Shown: positions 42,864-53,569 of the stretch, one piece after another | How positions within the stretch are numbered: the first letter of the stretch is position 1 | How the letters are laid out: the number at the start of each line of letters is the position of its first letter | DNA from: Furcasterigmium furcatum | Lineage: Eukaryota; Ascomycota; Sordariomycetes; Glomerellales; Plectosphaerellaceae | Assembly: GCA_001599815.1 (NCBI GenBank) | Contig: BCIA01000006.1 | Coordinates: 1,056,961-1,120,960 of the forward strand | Direction of reading: 5' to 3' | DNA: 64,000 nt | The notes under the pieces: generated by a model | Databases searched by the model: none | Seen by the model: the letters and a program-made list of their open reading frames with translations, nothing else | Told to the model about the DNA's origin: nothing | Translations under genes and position numbers: made by a program

Positions 42864-44409
42864 AATATCAATGAGACTGGTTGATGATGCATGAAGTGGA
42901 AAGTATGTGACTTGGCTTGCGTCTTACCACTTGTCTCCTTATTTAATAAATATAAGTGGTATTAGCGGCCATTTCAATACCCCGAGGCCCGAATGGGGGG
43001 TAGACGCAACCTCACCATCTCGGCCTTCTCGTCAAAGTCTATACCGGAGCTTGTGAGTCTGTCCTGTGGTGTCCGGAATGGATGCAGGCTGATCGACAAA
43101 GGTCTTTATTACACCACCAATCAGTGCTTAAGCAAGCGCCCTCCCTACGTCCGATCGCAGAAACGGAGGCATCGGCAAGCTTTCCACCGGAAGGGCATCT
43201 CGCATCTCATTAAACCGAGATCTCTATGATCCCGGAATCAACGCACTGCTGAGGGATTAGATCCTTTGCTGCACACTGCATGCTTGGATCGCGGGGAAGC
43301 GGGGTGCATCAGTCTCTGCCCAGGCGAAACACACATCATTGCTGATTAAGGGTCACTCCACCAGCCTGCCTTACCTACCTACGGTGCAACGAACATATTC
43401 AGGTTACCGCGTTGAGCCCTCACTTTGTTTCAGTGTTGCTCCTATCAAAATTCCCTGGAGTTAATAGCTTTAGAATGAGGCTTGGCAACGCTCTGACGTC
43501 GCTATGTTCCCTAAGCAAATTCAGGAGCATGGTCGAAGTCTTCGACGGCCCCGACCAGGGAGGGGCTGGAGACGCACCAAGGACGTTGCTCTTGTACCGG
43601 CGGAGTGTCCATTGCCGTCGGGATTTAGCCAGAGCAGATCCGTTGCGAGCATCGAAGACAACGTCGGATGAATGGAACAAGGACGAGCACGCTTACGTAC
43701 ATGTTTCCCCTGAAATTTATTCTTCGTGGCAACACGGCATTCAGTTGCCAAAACAACCAAACAAGGAAGAAGTTTGTACGTCGATTAATCATATGTCGTC
43801 CTATGCACAGCGCCCAGGGTGGACAGTTGGAGCTGTGTACGAAACGGGCTGATTCTTGTCTGAACAGTGGAAGCAATGACGCTACTTTCAAGCTACCAGC
43901 GTACCGTTCATAGCTGATCACTGAAGGTCGGTAATCACTTTCTTCTCACTGCTACGCCTGGCAAGCCCGCTAGCATTTTATCATCTTGTAAGATACGTCG
44001 AGACTTCCATACGGGCCTAATTACGAAAACTAAACCATGCCATTCTCGCCGATACGCCCTTTCAATTCACTTCTGGCTGTGGATGTTTGGGCTAGTGCCT
44101 CTCATCTTGCGAAAGAATGACGACATATCGACGATAGGCTTCATCCGCGGCACGATGCCGTTCGAATGTGCGGTGTGGACTGGTTTCCTTGTCCACATGA
44201 TACTTGGAGACTTTCGATATCTTCTTCGAAACGACGATCAGGAGCGGACTGAAAATATAACGGAATAAATATAGGGGTAATACTGGGCTAAGACTAGCGA
44301 TGACCGCGGGTCTTACGACCCCTATCGCGTTTTGCTAAGGTCCTATTTTATATCATGGAGGTGTAGCCTTCCGCTTCCTGATGATCTTAGGTTTAGTTAT
44401 TTCCCAGTG
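42864..44409. other. Long intergenic region, no gene recognised
   Basis: About 1.5 kb with only short, overlapping open frames that match no family I know. It contains repeat copy 2 near its right end and locally AT-rich stretches. It may be degenerated DNA. Confidence 0.45.
44274..44352 (+). repeat. Dispersed repeat, copy 2, RIP-like changes
   Basis: Matches copy 1 at 37261-37342 over about 80 bases. Most differences are C to T or G to A in this copy, mainly CA to TA and TG to TA, for example GCCAAGG to GCTAAGG and CTGTCG to CTATCG. A central block of about eight bases differs more strongly. Confidence 0.75.
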
Positions 44410-46422
44410 TCAACTTTCGTGATACGCAAAACCAAACTGTGACATCTCCTGCTCCTGCTGCGGCCAGCTCCTGTGTCCGTCTCCGAGTGAGGCGAAAAAG
44501 TCGTCCATCGTCGGCGACGCGAAAGCAGTCCCATCAGCTGCATCGCTCTCCTCGGCCTCGCCAGACTCCTGGCCTTCGTCTCCGTCTAGATCGCCAGGGC
44601 TCCATTCAGTCGATGAGGCCGCCTCCTGCTGCAACACATCCGGGCGCTTCGCATTGAGTCCGAACTGCTCCTCCAGCAGCTGGCTGCCCGCGTCCAGGAT
44701 CCCAACCGCGTATTTCATGAACTCAGCCCCCGTGGACCGGACGCGCAGAACCCAGCGGTACTCCGCGAGCTTGTTGATGTAGTCGTTCCTCTCGAGCGCG
44801 TCGTCTACCTGGCTCGTCGCGCACAACACGCCGGAAAAGATGCCGATGATCGCGAGGCTGATGCTCGACGAGAAGTACCAGAAGCTCTGGAAGTGTTCTG
44901 CCTTCAAGCGCTTGACGAACTCCAGCGCGGAGATGAAACGCGCCTCCGCGGCGCGGCGGGTGATGGTGTAGAGATCCCCGTCAGCGGCTGCGGACGCTGG
45001 TCGGGGCGTGCCGTGGCAGCGCATGATGGCGCGGTGCAGCGTGATCTCCGCGGTGTAGTATGCCAGGTGCAGATAGCCCACAGAGGAGAGCTTCATCGGC
45101 ACTGTGATCTCGAGTGACAAGGCGGGCGGCATGTTGGCAAACCACGCCTTGAGTTCCAGCTGCAGCGGCTTGGCCGCGGCGAGCATGTCGTGGAGATTCC
45201 GGGGTTTTCGGAGCGCCTTGAGGGTGAAGAAGTTGTCGAGTATCTCCGAGACGATCTCCGTCAGGGACACCATGTGCAGAAATGTCTGCTTCCCCTTCTC
45301 GATCTCCGCGCTCCCTTCCTCGTTGTCATCGTCCTTGGCGGTTTCGGGGAAGTCGGCCGGACTCAGCGGCCTAACATCCCAGTCGTCCGACCTGATGTGC
45401 GAGCCTCTCCCGTAGACCAGCGCACCCCATTTGTCCTGCATGAGGAGCGCCCATGCGACGCGTTTCCGCACCCCCCTCTCCCAGTCCGGGATCTGCCAGT
45501 CGGTGCAGTCGGCGTTGATGCCGAGGTTCTGGGCCATGGCGACGAGGTGGCCGGTTAAGGCCCAGGAGCCGACGTTCGGGGACTGCATGAGGACCAGGCC
45601 CCCTTGAAGATCGGATATCTTCGGCCGTCTGTGGACGTCGAAGAGCATGGACAATACCTTCGCCTCTAACTCTTTGGCGTCGGGCTTTGGCAGGCTCGAC
45701 AATGCGTGGCTGTATGACCACCAGTTCAGGGCGAGGACGTAGACGGCGCCGAGTCCGGTCGGTGTGAGCTCCCGGTAGCTCCGGCCGTACTTCTCCAAGA
45801 AAACATTCTTATGCAGAATAGGAAAGCTCGGGTGAACGATGCGGAAGTAGATCTTGACGAGCTCCGGGCCGTGAGGGGAGACGAAGTTCTCGATCAGGTC
45901 GAGGTTGGCCAGCTCGGCATCCATCTCCTCCTGGGTGTCCGGCCTCATCATGAAGTGCGTCGTTGAATTGGCCCGCCTGAGGGTCTGCGGCGGTCTCAGG
46001 GCGGGGACCACCTCTCCCTTGGCATTGTACTCCAGGAACTGCGTCCATGATGGATCAAAGTCACCTGTGGCCCCAAGGACGGAGCTGGACTGACGATTCT
46101 GATGACCCAGGGTCTCCTTGAGCAAGGACTGTCCAGGAAGCTGGGTGTAGTCTCTCAGCACGGGTCTATCAGATGCCGCCTGCAGTCGCGACTTGGCCCG
46201 ACCGCCGGTGGTCTGATGCTGGCGGTGGTTGGTGGCCCTGTCATCGTGGGTTGCCGAGAGGGCACGCTTCTTCCGAGGAGGCTCCTGGACATACGTGCAC
46301 TGCGTGGATCGCGAGTCGCAGAGGACGCAGTTGACCGCGTCGTCAGAGGCAAACAGGCAGCGAATCTTCCTTCGACGGCAATTATCGCAGGGTCGGAGGT
46401 CCTTTGGTCTGGGGCTGGCCAT
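44410..46422 (-). CDS. Zn2Cys6 transcription factor, DAL81/TamA-like
   Basis: Single-exon nuclear regulator of 670 residues. The zinc cluster is C12, C15, C22, C32, C35 and C42 (CDNCRRRKIRC, then CVLC), followed by a basic patch (PPRKKR). The fungal-specific transcription factor domain has KIYFRIVHPSFPILHKNVF, LNWWSYSHALSS, RKRVAWALLMQDKWGALVYGR and DDWDVRPL. From memory this most resembles the DAL81/UGA35 (TamA) group, general co-activators of nitrogen-catabolic genes, but that subgroup call is not certain. It lies next to a racemase and a DAL5-type transporter, which supports a nitrogen role. The acidic C-terminus may be an activation region. Confidence 0.85.
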   Translation of the reverse strand: MASPRPKDLRPCDNCRRRKIRCLFASDDAVNCVLCDSRSTQCTYVQEPPRKKRALSATHDDRATNHRQHQTTGGRAKSRLQAASDRPVLRDYTQLPGQSLLKETLGHQNRQSSSVLGATGDFDPSWTQFLEYNAKGEVVPALRPPQTLRRANSTTHFMMRPDTQEEMDAELANLDLIENFVSPHGPELVKIYFRIVHPSFPILHKNVFLEKYGRSYRELTPTGLGAVYVLALNWWSYSHALSSLPKPDAKELEAKVLSMLFDVHRRPKISDLQGGLVLMQSPNVGSWALTGHLVAMAQNLGINADCTDWQIPDWERGVRKRVAWALLMQDKWGALVYGRGSHIRSDDWDVRPLSPADFPETAKDDDNEEGSAEIEKGKQTFLHMVSLTEIVSEILDNFFTLKALRKPRNLHDMLAAAKPLQLELKAWFANMPPALSLEITVPMKLSSVGYLHLAYYTAEITLHRAIMRCHGTPRPASAAADGDLYTITRRAAEARFISALEFVKRLKAEHFQSFWYFSSSISLAIIGIFSGVLCATSQVDDALERNDYINKLAEYRWVLRVRSTGAEFMKYAVGILDAGSQLLEEQFGLNAKRPDVLQQEAASSTEWSPGDLDGDEGQESGEAEESDAADGTAFASPTMDDFFASLGDGHRSWPQQEQEMSQFGFAYHES

Positions 46423-46824
46423 GGGTGGTTGATGCCGATGAGATCAGGGTGGACGGGCGGTGGTGGAACGACAAGCGTCAGTGGTGACCCGGTGTCTCTG
46501 GTGAGGGAGGCCTTTTGCGTACATGCCCTCGGGAGCTTTGGGACCGTGATCCGAGTTCATGAATGTCTCTGATGATGAGTATGATGGTGGAAACATGGTC
46601 GAGGTTGACGAGAAGATGCAGACGTCGGGGTTGGTTGTGGGGGACGGATGCCACGAGAATAGATAAGGAACAGCGCTAGCTCGACATGGTTAGCACGCGC
46701 CCGCACACCTGGAACCGACAAGTGTTAGTCATGGGGAGCACTCACAGGTTCTCGCTTCAGGGCATTTTGGTGCTTATCATTGGCCTTTGGCCTTTCTGGA
46801 TTCTGTCCGTCGTTCATCCTCGGC
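46423..46824. other. Intergenic region
   Basis: About 400 bases of promoter for the DAL81-like regulator and 3' flank of the racemase gene. Nothing further is recognised. Confidence 0.4.
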
Positions 46825-47622
46825 TCACTTCAACGCCTGGCGAAAATCGACCGACCACAGGGGCCTTCTGCCAAGCAATGCGTCGAGAATCAGCATCCCC
46901 GCGGCCAACTGGTCGATGACCTTGACTTGCCGGCCCTTTGAAGTCCCGAGCTCGGCCTCACAAGCCTCGTGAACCCATCCCTCCATCCCGGCGAGGATAA
47001 CGCCTCCCATGCAGAGAACGTCGACCTGGCCGCCGCCCTCTGCCCGCAGCATCTTCACGGTAGCTTCTATGATCTTTCTTCTCGCCTCGGTGCCGTCTTT
47101 CAACGATGCTGCGACGTCTTCCAAACCTATTCCGGAAGCGCTGACGCCAGCAAACCGAGCCAGCTCTGGTTGCCTTTGGCCCAACAGCACCTTCACGCCC
47201 CGTGTGAGCAGAGGCTCGTATGCTACCCCTGTTGTGATGATCCCAAACCTCGATTTTGGAGAGAGTAATTGCAGGGCCGCAAAGACACTCGCATCGAAAA
47301 TGCCCACGACCGGCTTGGTGCCCACGTGTGCGCGTAGAAGGCGAACGATCGGGTGGTCGGCGTAGCATGCGCCGAGGAATCCGTCAAACTGGGGTTCCAG
47401 TTTGAGGAGAAGCGGGAGGCAGTGCGAGGCGCTCTCGCTCATGTCGGCCTGGGACTTGATGATCGCCGGACCTGTCGGACATGTCCAGTAGGAGAGGGTA
47501 ATCGAGTCGGACATCTGGAGGGCTGAGAGGATTGGTCGGAAGGAGTCGGTCATGGAGGTGCTGCTGTTTGGGTTGAAGACCAGGACCCTCTGGCCGCCGC
47601 CATGCGACGACTTCAAAACCAT
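46825..47622 (-). CDS. Asp/Glu/hydantoin racemase family protein (Dcg1-like)
   Basis: Cofactor-independent racemase or isomerase of 265 residues, probably cytosolic. Family features are LVFNPNSSTSMTDSF at the N-terminus, the first active-site Cys in GACYADHPI, GIFDASV and FGIITTG, and the second Cys in VLCMGGVILAGM. The ATG at 47622 was chosen because it starts directly before the family sequence; the open frame extends about 80 residues upstream with unrelated sequence. The yeast homologue DCG1 sits in the allantoin DAL cluster. The gene is divergent from a DAL5-type transporter with a 588-base gap, which suggests a shared job with hydantoin- or amide-type substrates. Confidence 0.88.
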   Translation of the reverse strand: MVLKSSHGGGQRVLVFNPNSSTSMTDSFRPILSALQMSDSITLSYWTCPTGPAIIKSQADMSESASHCLPLLLKLEPQFDGFLGACYADHPIVRLLRAHVGTKPVVGIFDASVFAALQLLSPKSRFGIITTGVAYEPLLTRGVKVLLGQRQPELARFAGVSASGIGLEDVAASLKDGTEARRKIIEATVKMLRAEGGGQVDVLCMGGVILAGMEGWVHEACEAELGTSKGRQVKVIDQLAAGMLILDALLGRRPLWSVDFRQALK

Positions 47623-48210
47623 CTTGAGGACTCGCCGAGGATGCCACTGGAACCCTGCTAAAATGAGACTCCCGAAAGATGAACCTAGTTTGAGATGAAG
47701 CAAAGCTGAGATGAAGCCAGGCCGAGAGGAAGTGAAGCTGAGATAGCGCAAAGCCGAGATGAAGTAAACTCGTGCCGGGATGAGCTTGAAAATTACAGTG
47801 ATGAGATGAATGAGTGTCGAAGTTGAACGAGTGACGATGGAGAGATGTATAAGTACCACCACCGATGAACCCTAAAGAAACATCAAATGACAAACCTCTC
47901 TTGGGAGGCACCTCACCGGGCACGGCGGGCTGGTTACTCTTGTATCGGCCTCGTCCCGCGCGGGCGGGGAGCGCAGCATAAACAACGGTCCGTGGCCGTG
48001 CCCGCGCTGCCCGCGGGCACATCGAGGGGCGGCCGTGAGCGGCCCCGCAAAACTGCCACTGCCAGTGTCGCGATAAGCCCGCCGATGCCGCCCCACGGCT
48101 GATGGACGACGCCACTGCGAAGAAACAGGAGATAAGAACTTCAGAACAAGAAAACTTGACATACGAGGAGAACATTGGGAGAAAAAGCATATAAGCATGC
48201 CCGACTCTCG
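47623..48210. promoter_or_regulatory. Divergent promoter region of racemase and transporter
   Basis: About 590 bases between head-to-head genes. Open frames in it on the minus strand are low-complexity shadows. No specific binding site was identified. Confidence 0.35.
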
Positions 48211-49815
48211 ATGACCTCGTCGAATTCATCTCAAGCCATCCTCAAGCATTCAGGTTCGCTACTCACTCAGAGAGCATCAACCCCCTTTTCCCGCTCAACC
48301 CAACCGCCCCGCTCTCCAACAATGGCCGAAACAAACCAGCCAGGCGGCACAATTGCCAGCGACGAGAAGAGCAGCACCGTCGACGTTCAGTCCCTCTCCA
48401 ACAAGGACATTGCCGACCCCAATGGCGCCACAAGCTCGACTATCTACATCGACCCCGCCGAGGAAAAGGCCGCCCTGCGCAAGTTTGATATCTATCTCCT
48501 GCCTGCCGCCTTCACCTTGATCCTCCTCAACTACATCGACCGCTCCAACCTTGGAAATGCCCGCGTTTTTGGCCTGGAAGACTCCCTCGGCATGACCGGC
48601 AACCAGTTCGGAAACCTCGTCACCATGTTTTTCGTTCCCTACATCGCCACGGAGGTGTTCTGGGTTACGGCCCTGAAGCGCCTGGGTCCCAACTATGTTA
48701 TCTCTGTCGCCGCCATCGGCTGGTGCTCTGTCACCCTCGTTACCGGCTTTGTGAAGAACTACAACCAGATTCTGGCCTGCCGGATGCTGCTGGGCTTCTT
48801 CGAGGCCGGTGTCCCGCCGGCGTTCACCTTCCTCTTCTCGATGATCTACTCTCGCGAGTCCACCGCCAAGAGAGTTGCCCTCATAAACTTCGCCAACGCC
48901 GTTTCTGGAGCCTTTGGCGGTCTTCTCGCTTACTCGATCCAGAGGATGGGCGAGCGCAGGGGTCTCGAGGCGTGGCGGTGGCTCTTCATCATCGAGGGCG
49001 CCGTCTCGCTGGCCATCTGCTTCGTCTGCATCTGGTCTTTCCCCAACAAGCCCGAGACGGCCTGGTTCCTCACTGAGGACCAAAAAGCACTCATGCGCCT
49101 GAGGAAGGAGCGTGACGCCGTGTACAAGGGCGAGGACAAGTTCGACTGGAAATGGGTGCGCCTCGCCGCAACCGACCCCTTCGTCTACGTCGCCTCTCTC
49201 GCCTTCTTCACATCCAGCGTCGCAATCTTTGGGTATGGTATGTTCCTGCCTACTTTGATTAGAGGCTTTGGATACAACTCGTTCGAGGCCAACTATCTCA
49301 CGATCCCGGTGTACGCTCTCGGCGCGTTCTCCCTCGTCCTCCAGGCATACTGGTCTGACCGGCTCCAGAAGCGGGCCCTCTTCCTGCTTTTGTCAGCCGT
49401 ACCCGTCACCACGGCCTATCTGATCTGTGTCGGCACCTCCAGCAAGGCTGCCGGTTACGCCGCTATGTTCATCCTGGTCATCGGCGTCTACTCCTTCTCC
49501 TGCCTCATGATGACGTGGGTCGCGACAAGCCTCGTCCCGGACTACAAGCGCTCTGTTGGCCTGCCCATATTCGCCTCCATCGGCAACTGCAGCGGCATCG
49601 TTTCGGGCCAGCTGTATCCTCCGTCCCAGGGGCCGCGCTATGTCATGGGCAACTCGATTTCTGCGGGCCTCGAGGTCATCGCGGCTATCTTTGTGGTTTG
49701 CGCCTGGCTCTTGCTGCGGAGGAGAAACCAGAAGAAGGAGAAGATGATCGCCGAGGGTGCTTCTACCAACGGGTACAACGATGATAGGGGCCTGGACTTC
49801 AAGTACATTCTGTAG
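48211..49815 (+). CDS. MFS transporter, allantoate permease (DAL5) family
   Basis: Plasma-membrane anion:cation symporter of 534 residues from ATG 48211, or 497 from ATG 48322 (MAETNQPGG). Twelve membrane helices are visible in two sets of six. Family features are FDIYLLPAAFTLILLNYIDR in helix 1, NLGNARVFGLEDSLGMTGNQ, GFFEAGVPPAFTFLFSMIY, an amphipathic loop, and the ending NDDRGLDFKYIL that resembles the end of the second transporter at 63464. Members carry allantoate, ureidosuccinate, dipeptides, nicotinate and related anions. The adjacent racemase suggests hydantoin- or amino-acid-derived anions. Confidence 0.9.
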   Translation: MTSSNSSQAILKHSGSLLTQRASTPFSRSTQPPRSPTMAETNQPGGTIASDEKSSTVDVQSLSNKDIADPNGATSSTIYIDPAEEKAALRKFDIYLLPAAFTLILLNYIDRSNLGNARVFGLEDSLGMTGNQFGNLVTMFFVPYIATEVFWVTALKRLGPNYVISVAAIGWCSVTLVTGFVKNYNQILACRMLLGFFEAGVPPAFTFLFSMIYSRESTAKRVALINFANAVSGAFGGLLAYSIQRMGERRGLEAWRWLFIIEGAVSLAICFVCIWSFPNKPETAWFLTEDQKALMRLRKERDAVYKGEDKFDWKWVRLAATDPFVYVASLAFFTSSVAIFGYGMFLPTLIRGFGYNSFEANYLTIPVYALGAFSLVLQAYWSDRLQKRALFLLLSAVPVTTAYLICVGTSSKAAGYAAMFILVIGVYSFSCLMMTWVATSLVPDYKRSVGLPIFASIGNCSGIVSGQLYPPSQGPRYVMGNSISAGLEVIAAIFVVCAWLLLRRRNQKKEKMIAEGASTNGYNDDRGLDFKYIL

Positions 49816-50013
49816 ATGGCGGCTGGAAAGAATTATGGAATTGGAGCAGCGCATCTTGGAGACATTGTTCGTTTGTGGCAGTTTAGATTTGTTGCCAATA
49901 TGGTTAGTTGATCAGTGATTCAAGAAAAAAGTATCATATTGTCCTCTCATGATATTGCGTCCTCAGCTACCATGAACATTTGTGACACCAAAGCCTGACA
50001 AATTTACATCCCC
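49816..50013. other. Short intergenic region
   Basis: About 200 bases between converging genes; no gene seen. Confidence 0.4.
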
Positions 50014-51124
50014 TTAAATGCTGTCACCAATGGTGCAGTTGGTCAAGGGCTCCTCGACGAGCTGCTCCGGCAGAGACTCGATGAGGATGCCCGTGTCGCG
50101 GGGCGAGATGAAATCCCTCCTGCTGACGATGGCGCCGGTCCTAGGGTTCACGGCTGGGGTATGGGGCCAGCGGCGGCCGCACCTCTTCGTGCCGGAGTAG
50201 TCGAACATCCTGTCGCCCCAGCTCTGGCTGCTGTCGGCGGCGGTGGCCATGCGGCGGATCTGTTGGACGATCTGGTTGTACTGCGTGTGGGTCTGGAGCT
50301 GCCTGTTGGTCATGCGATCGTAGATGATGAGGCCGGCGTACTGGGCGAAGTTCTGGACCTTGGTTAGAAGGCTGGAAGCAAGATGGTGATATCATTGAAG
50401 ACGTACCTCGACGTGGTTAGTACGGGCGTAGTTGTCGGCAACGTGAGAGTCACGGTTGTATGCATCGCGCCAGGTCGCGTCGCCGGACTTGATGCCCATG
50501 CCGTTCTTCACCATCCTGTCAGCTAATTGTCTCCCCCGGACGGAAAGTCTGAGTCAAAAGGCGGAAAGAGGGCACTTACCGCGCCGTCAATGCAGTGGGA
50601 AGCCTCATGCATGAAAACACTGACACTGCTGGCCGTGTTTCCGCTGAAGTGGACAATGCTACTCTGCCACGCCGTGGCGCCACCACCACCGGCGAAGTGA
50701 ACGATATCACCAACAAACTGGCGCATGCCGACGGGCACGCGGGTCAGAGTCTCGACAACCCTCTCGATGGAGGGCTGAGCGCCAGTCTCCTGGCAGATGA
50801 CCCATGGCATATCGCACTACGAGGGAGGGTTAATGAAGTTCTCGCGGAGGCCGTCTGAGTACTCACGTCGCCCAGGAAGATCGTGTACGCCTTGAACCTG
50901 GTCGGGTCCCTGCCATCCAGCAGGACGCGATCTCTGCAGCCCTTGGAGATATTGCCGCTGACCCAGGGCGAGATCCTGGAGCTGGTCCTGCGCAGGGTGT
51001 TCAGGGTCGGAGCAAACTGGTCCAGGTTGGGCCAAGCTGCGGGCTTGGGAAGCTGCTGCCCAAGGACGGCGACGGAGGCGAACCCGAGCTGGAGCGCCGC
51101 GATGAAGGGGGCGGAGAAGAGCAT
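50014..51124 (-). CDS. Secreted protein resembling conidiation-specific protein 13
   Basis: Secreted protein of 312 residues. Exons are 51124-50867, 50816-50580, 50505-50407 and 50358-50014, closing in frame. A signal peptide covers about residues 1-22 (APFIAALQLGFASVAVLGQ). The protein has CDMPWVICQETGAQPSIERV, VPVGMRQFVGDIVHF and VFMHEASHCIDGA, and ends with a single Cys near the C-terminus. HEASH fits the HExxH zinc-protease motif, but a third zinc ligand is not obvious. From memory the sequence resembles con-13 of Neurospora; that name is tentative. The third exon's acceptor (GTGAAG at about 50506) was picked because the nearer CTGACAG acceptor breaks the frame. Confidence 0.75.
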
Positions 51125-52828
51125 CGTAGCAGCGGTGGCGACTTAAGCACAAGAGAAGCTGTTTGTTCAGGATGAGAGCGTTTCCAAGTCTCAAAGAGTC
51201 GATGGAGCGTGGTGCGGATAAAATATCTTCACGATTTACGCGGGCAGCACCGTCTACTTATACTGATACTGCTGACTTCCGCCAAGGTAATGGAGGGCAG
51301 CATAGCGAAGTGACTTAGGCGGCAAGACGAGAAGAATCTCTCATGCCTCGCCAGGGATTCCGCACAATGTGCCGAAGAGCCTCCATGGAGGTGGCAGTCG
51401 TGAATACGCGGGGGTTCCGGCGCGATAGCCTCGGTCAGTTAGTACGGGATTGCGGTTAGCTTCCTAGTGCCCCTGCGGCGACATGGAGTGGTGAGAATCC
51501 GACATGGGGTTGAGGCTGACGGGTTGAAGTGAATACAACGGCTTGGCGAGGGAAACATGTCCTATTGAGTGGTATATGGAGTGTCTATTGTCAGAAATTA
51601 CCTCAACACGTCGATTTATTGGTGCACTGAGATGCGGAAGGATGCGGCAGGGGATGGCATTACTGACCTCCCTGCATGGGCTGTGAGTAGTTCCTCGGCA
51701 ACCACGGGACTTGTCTTGAAGGCGTCGGCTCTGACAACGGCATAGTACTGTGGCGTCGACGGCATTCAAGCCCATGACTGCAGAAGGGCCGGCATACAAG
51801 GGGAAGACAACATACCATGGCCGCTCTACCATGGGCCCACTGGCTGTTCGAGTCGACAGATCGATCTCACACATGACCCCGTGCAGGTACGGGAGGCGGG
51901 TATTGGCGGTAACGTTACCCGGTCGGCTCGTTCCTGAAGCTTAGCCCCCGGAGGTAAAGACATAAATCCCCTGGCCAAGGCTGTGACTGTCCAATGCACC
52001 TGTGCCATTCGCTCGCAAGAAGCTCGGTCTGGATGCGTTCCGCCCCTGTCAGCAACCTAGCTCGCTTTCGGCTTACACGGCCCCCCGAGTCAACGGTCTT
52101 TCCGCGTATCAGTAGTTTCGGTGAGAGCACAGTGCCCATGTAGACTTGGCGGAGACAGTTGTGACTGAGCAGGTTGGCCCGGAGTTAAAGGTCAGCGAAA
52201 TGAGTTGTGACAAGAAGTGGCAGAAGCACTGTCCGATGTGTCCAATGGACTCTGAGTTCGGAGTTGCGCGGCCTTTCGCATGACTGAGGATACCAACACC
52301 ACCAGAGTCTCACATCAGCCCACACTGTGACCCTGATCAATCATCTCGTTCTTTCTCGGCAGACGCGAGGCAACTTGGGGCTGAATCGCCCCATGGAGAT
52401 GCGCCGGCCCGCGCTCTGCCGCATGGCCGGGGGATTCAGGGGCTCACCTGCTGCATTGGGAAATACGCGGACGTGCAGCGCGGGACACAGCCCTGAGATC
52501 TAATCTTGGCTGCCGAAGTCAGGAACAAGCCCTGACCCCCAGCAAATCAAGAGGACTGAAATAGCTTGAACACCATGCAGAGCGCGGCAATACGACAAAG
52601 CCTCGGTCCAAATACCTTCAGCCCAACAAGTCATCTCGATCCCCATAGCAGGGGGGGCATCATCTCCGAACATCCCGAGACGGTGCATGTAAGTGGAAAG
52701 TCGCTCAGCCATATCTTGCATTGGAATTCGCGCGCTCAAAACAAAACCAGCCACCCCCTGATCTCAATGGATCGTCTATTATGTACAGGTAGATCGCGTC
52801 TAGCATCCGGGCCCCCATTACTCCTCCA
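51125..52828. other. Long intergenic region, no gene recognised
   Basis: About 1.7 kb between two leftward genes. A minus-strand frame at 51464-51874 and others are short and match nothing I know. It includes the promoter of the con-13-like gene. Confidence 0.45.
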
Positions 52829-53569
52829 TCAAACGCTCTCGGCATAGCCGTCCTTGGCCGGCGTCTTCTCCTTCTTCTCGAAGAGCTTCTTGCCGACCTT
52901 GTCGGTCATCTGGTCTGCCTTGTCGCCGAGGAAGGTCTTGAGGCAGCCGTAGACGCCGGAGACGAGCCACAGCAGGGCGTTGACGAGGTCGATCCAGACG
53001 GCGACCTTCATGGCGCCGGTGCTGCTGCCCTTGTACTTGTCGTCGCTGTCGCGGCCGAGGAAGATGCCGGCGAAGACGCCGAAGACGATGATCCAGGTGA
53101 GGAAGAGGGTGACGTCCCAGCCGAAGGCGCGGTAGGTCTTGAAGAGCTTGACGCGGCTGCCGATGAGGGGGATGGCGGAGAGGGGCGTGGCGAGGGCGAA
53201 GAGGAGGGCGGTGGTGGCGGAGAGGCCGGCGATGACGAGGGCGAAGATCCATTCGGGGGAGTAGGAGCCGTCGCCCTTGCGGTCAGCGTCGACGCGGTTG
53301 CCGTAGAAGCCGCAGACGATGAGGGCGAAGATGAACTGCAGGGCGCGGCAGACGAGGCGGGGGATGGTCTCAAAGGTCTTGAGCCAGGTCTTGCCCACGG
53401 TCTTGCCGGTCTCGGCGCCCTCGTTGAAGACCTGGTGGCCGGCTTGGCGGCCAAGGTCCCGCTTGTTCGCGGCGCGGAAGTCGGCGGTGGAGTCGGCGAG
53501 GCCCTGGGCGGTGCGGCCGAGCTCGATGGCGGTCTGGCCGGCCTTGATGGCTGATCCGAGCTTGCCCAT
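52829..53569 (-). CDS. Four-helix integral membrane protein, MARVEL-like layout
   Basis: Single-exon protein of 246 residues from ATG 53569. An N-terminal polar segment (about residues 1-65) precedes four hydrophobic helices: LQFIFALIVCGFYG, WIFALVIAGLSATTALLFAL, VTLFLTWIIVFGVFAGIFLG and VWIDLVNALLWLVSGVYGC. A charged, lysine-rich tail follows. The spacing and short loops resemble fungal MARVEL-type proteins of the plasma membrane, but the match is by layout only. The function is unknown. The ATG starts MGKLGSAIK; a 94-residue upstream extension of the frame has no support. Confidence 0.75.
   Translation of the reverse strand: MGKLGSAIKAGQTAIELGRTAQGLADSTADFRAANKRDLGRQAGHQVFNEGAETGKTVGKTWLKTFETIPRLVCRALQFIFALIVCGFYGNRVDADRKGDGSYSPEWIFALVIAGLSATTALLFALATPLSAIPLIGSRVKLFKTYRAFGWDVTLFLTWIIVFGVFAGIFLGRDSDDKYKGSSTGAMKVAVWIDLVNALLWLVSGVYGCLKTFLGDKADQMTDKVGKKLFEKKEKTPAKDGYAESV

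Noticed and set aside
43412..43852. 146-residue plus-strand frame
   Set aside because: No recognisable domain and overlaps equally long frames on the other strand.
47384..48229. 281-residue open frame on the minus strand
   Set aside because: Overlaps the start of the racemase in another frame and the divergent promoter; low-complexity Ser/Pro/Arg composition.
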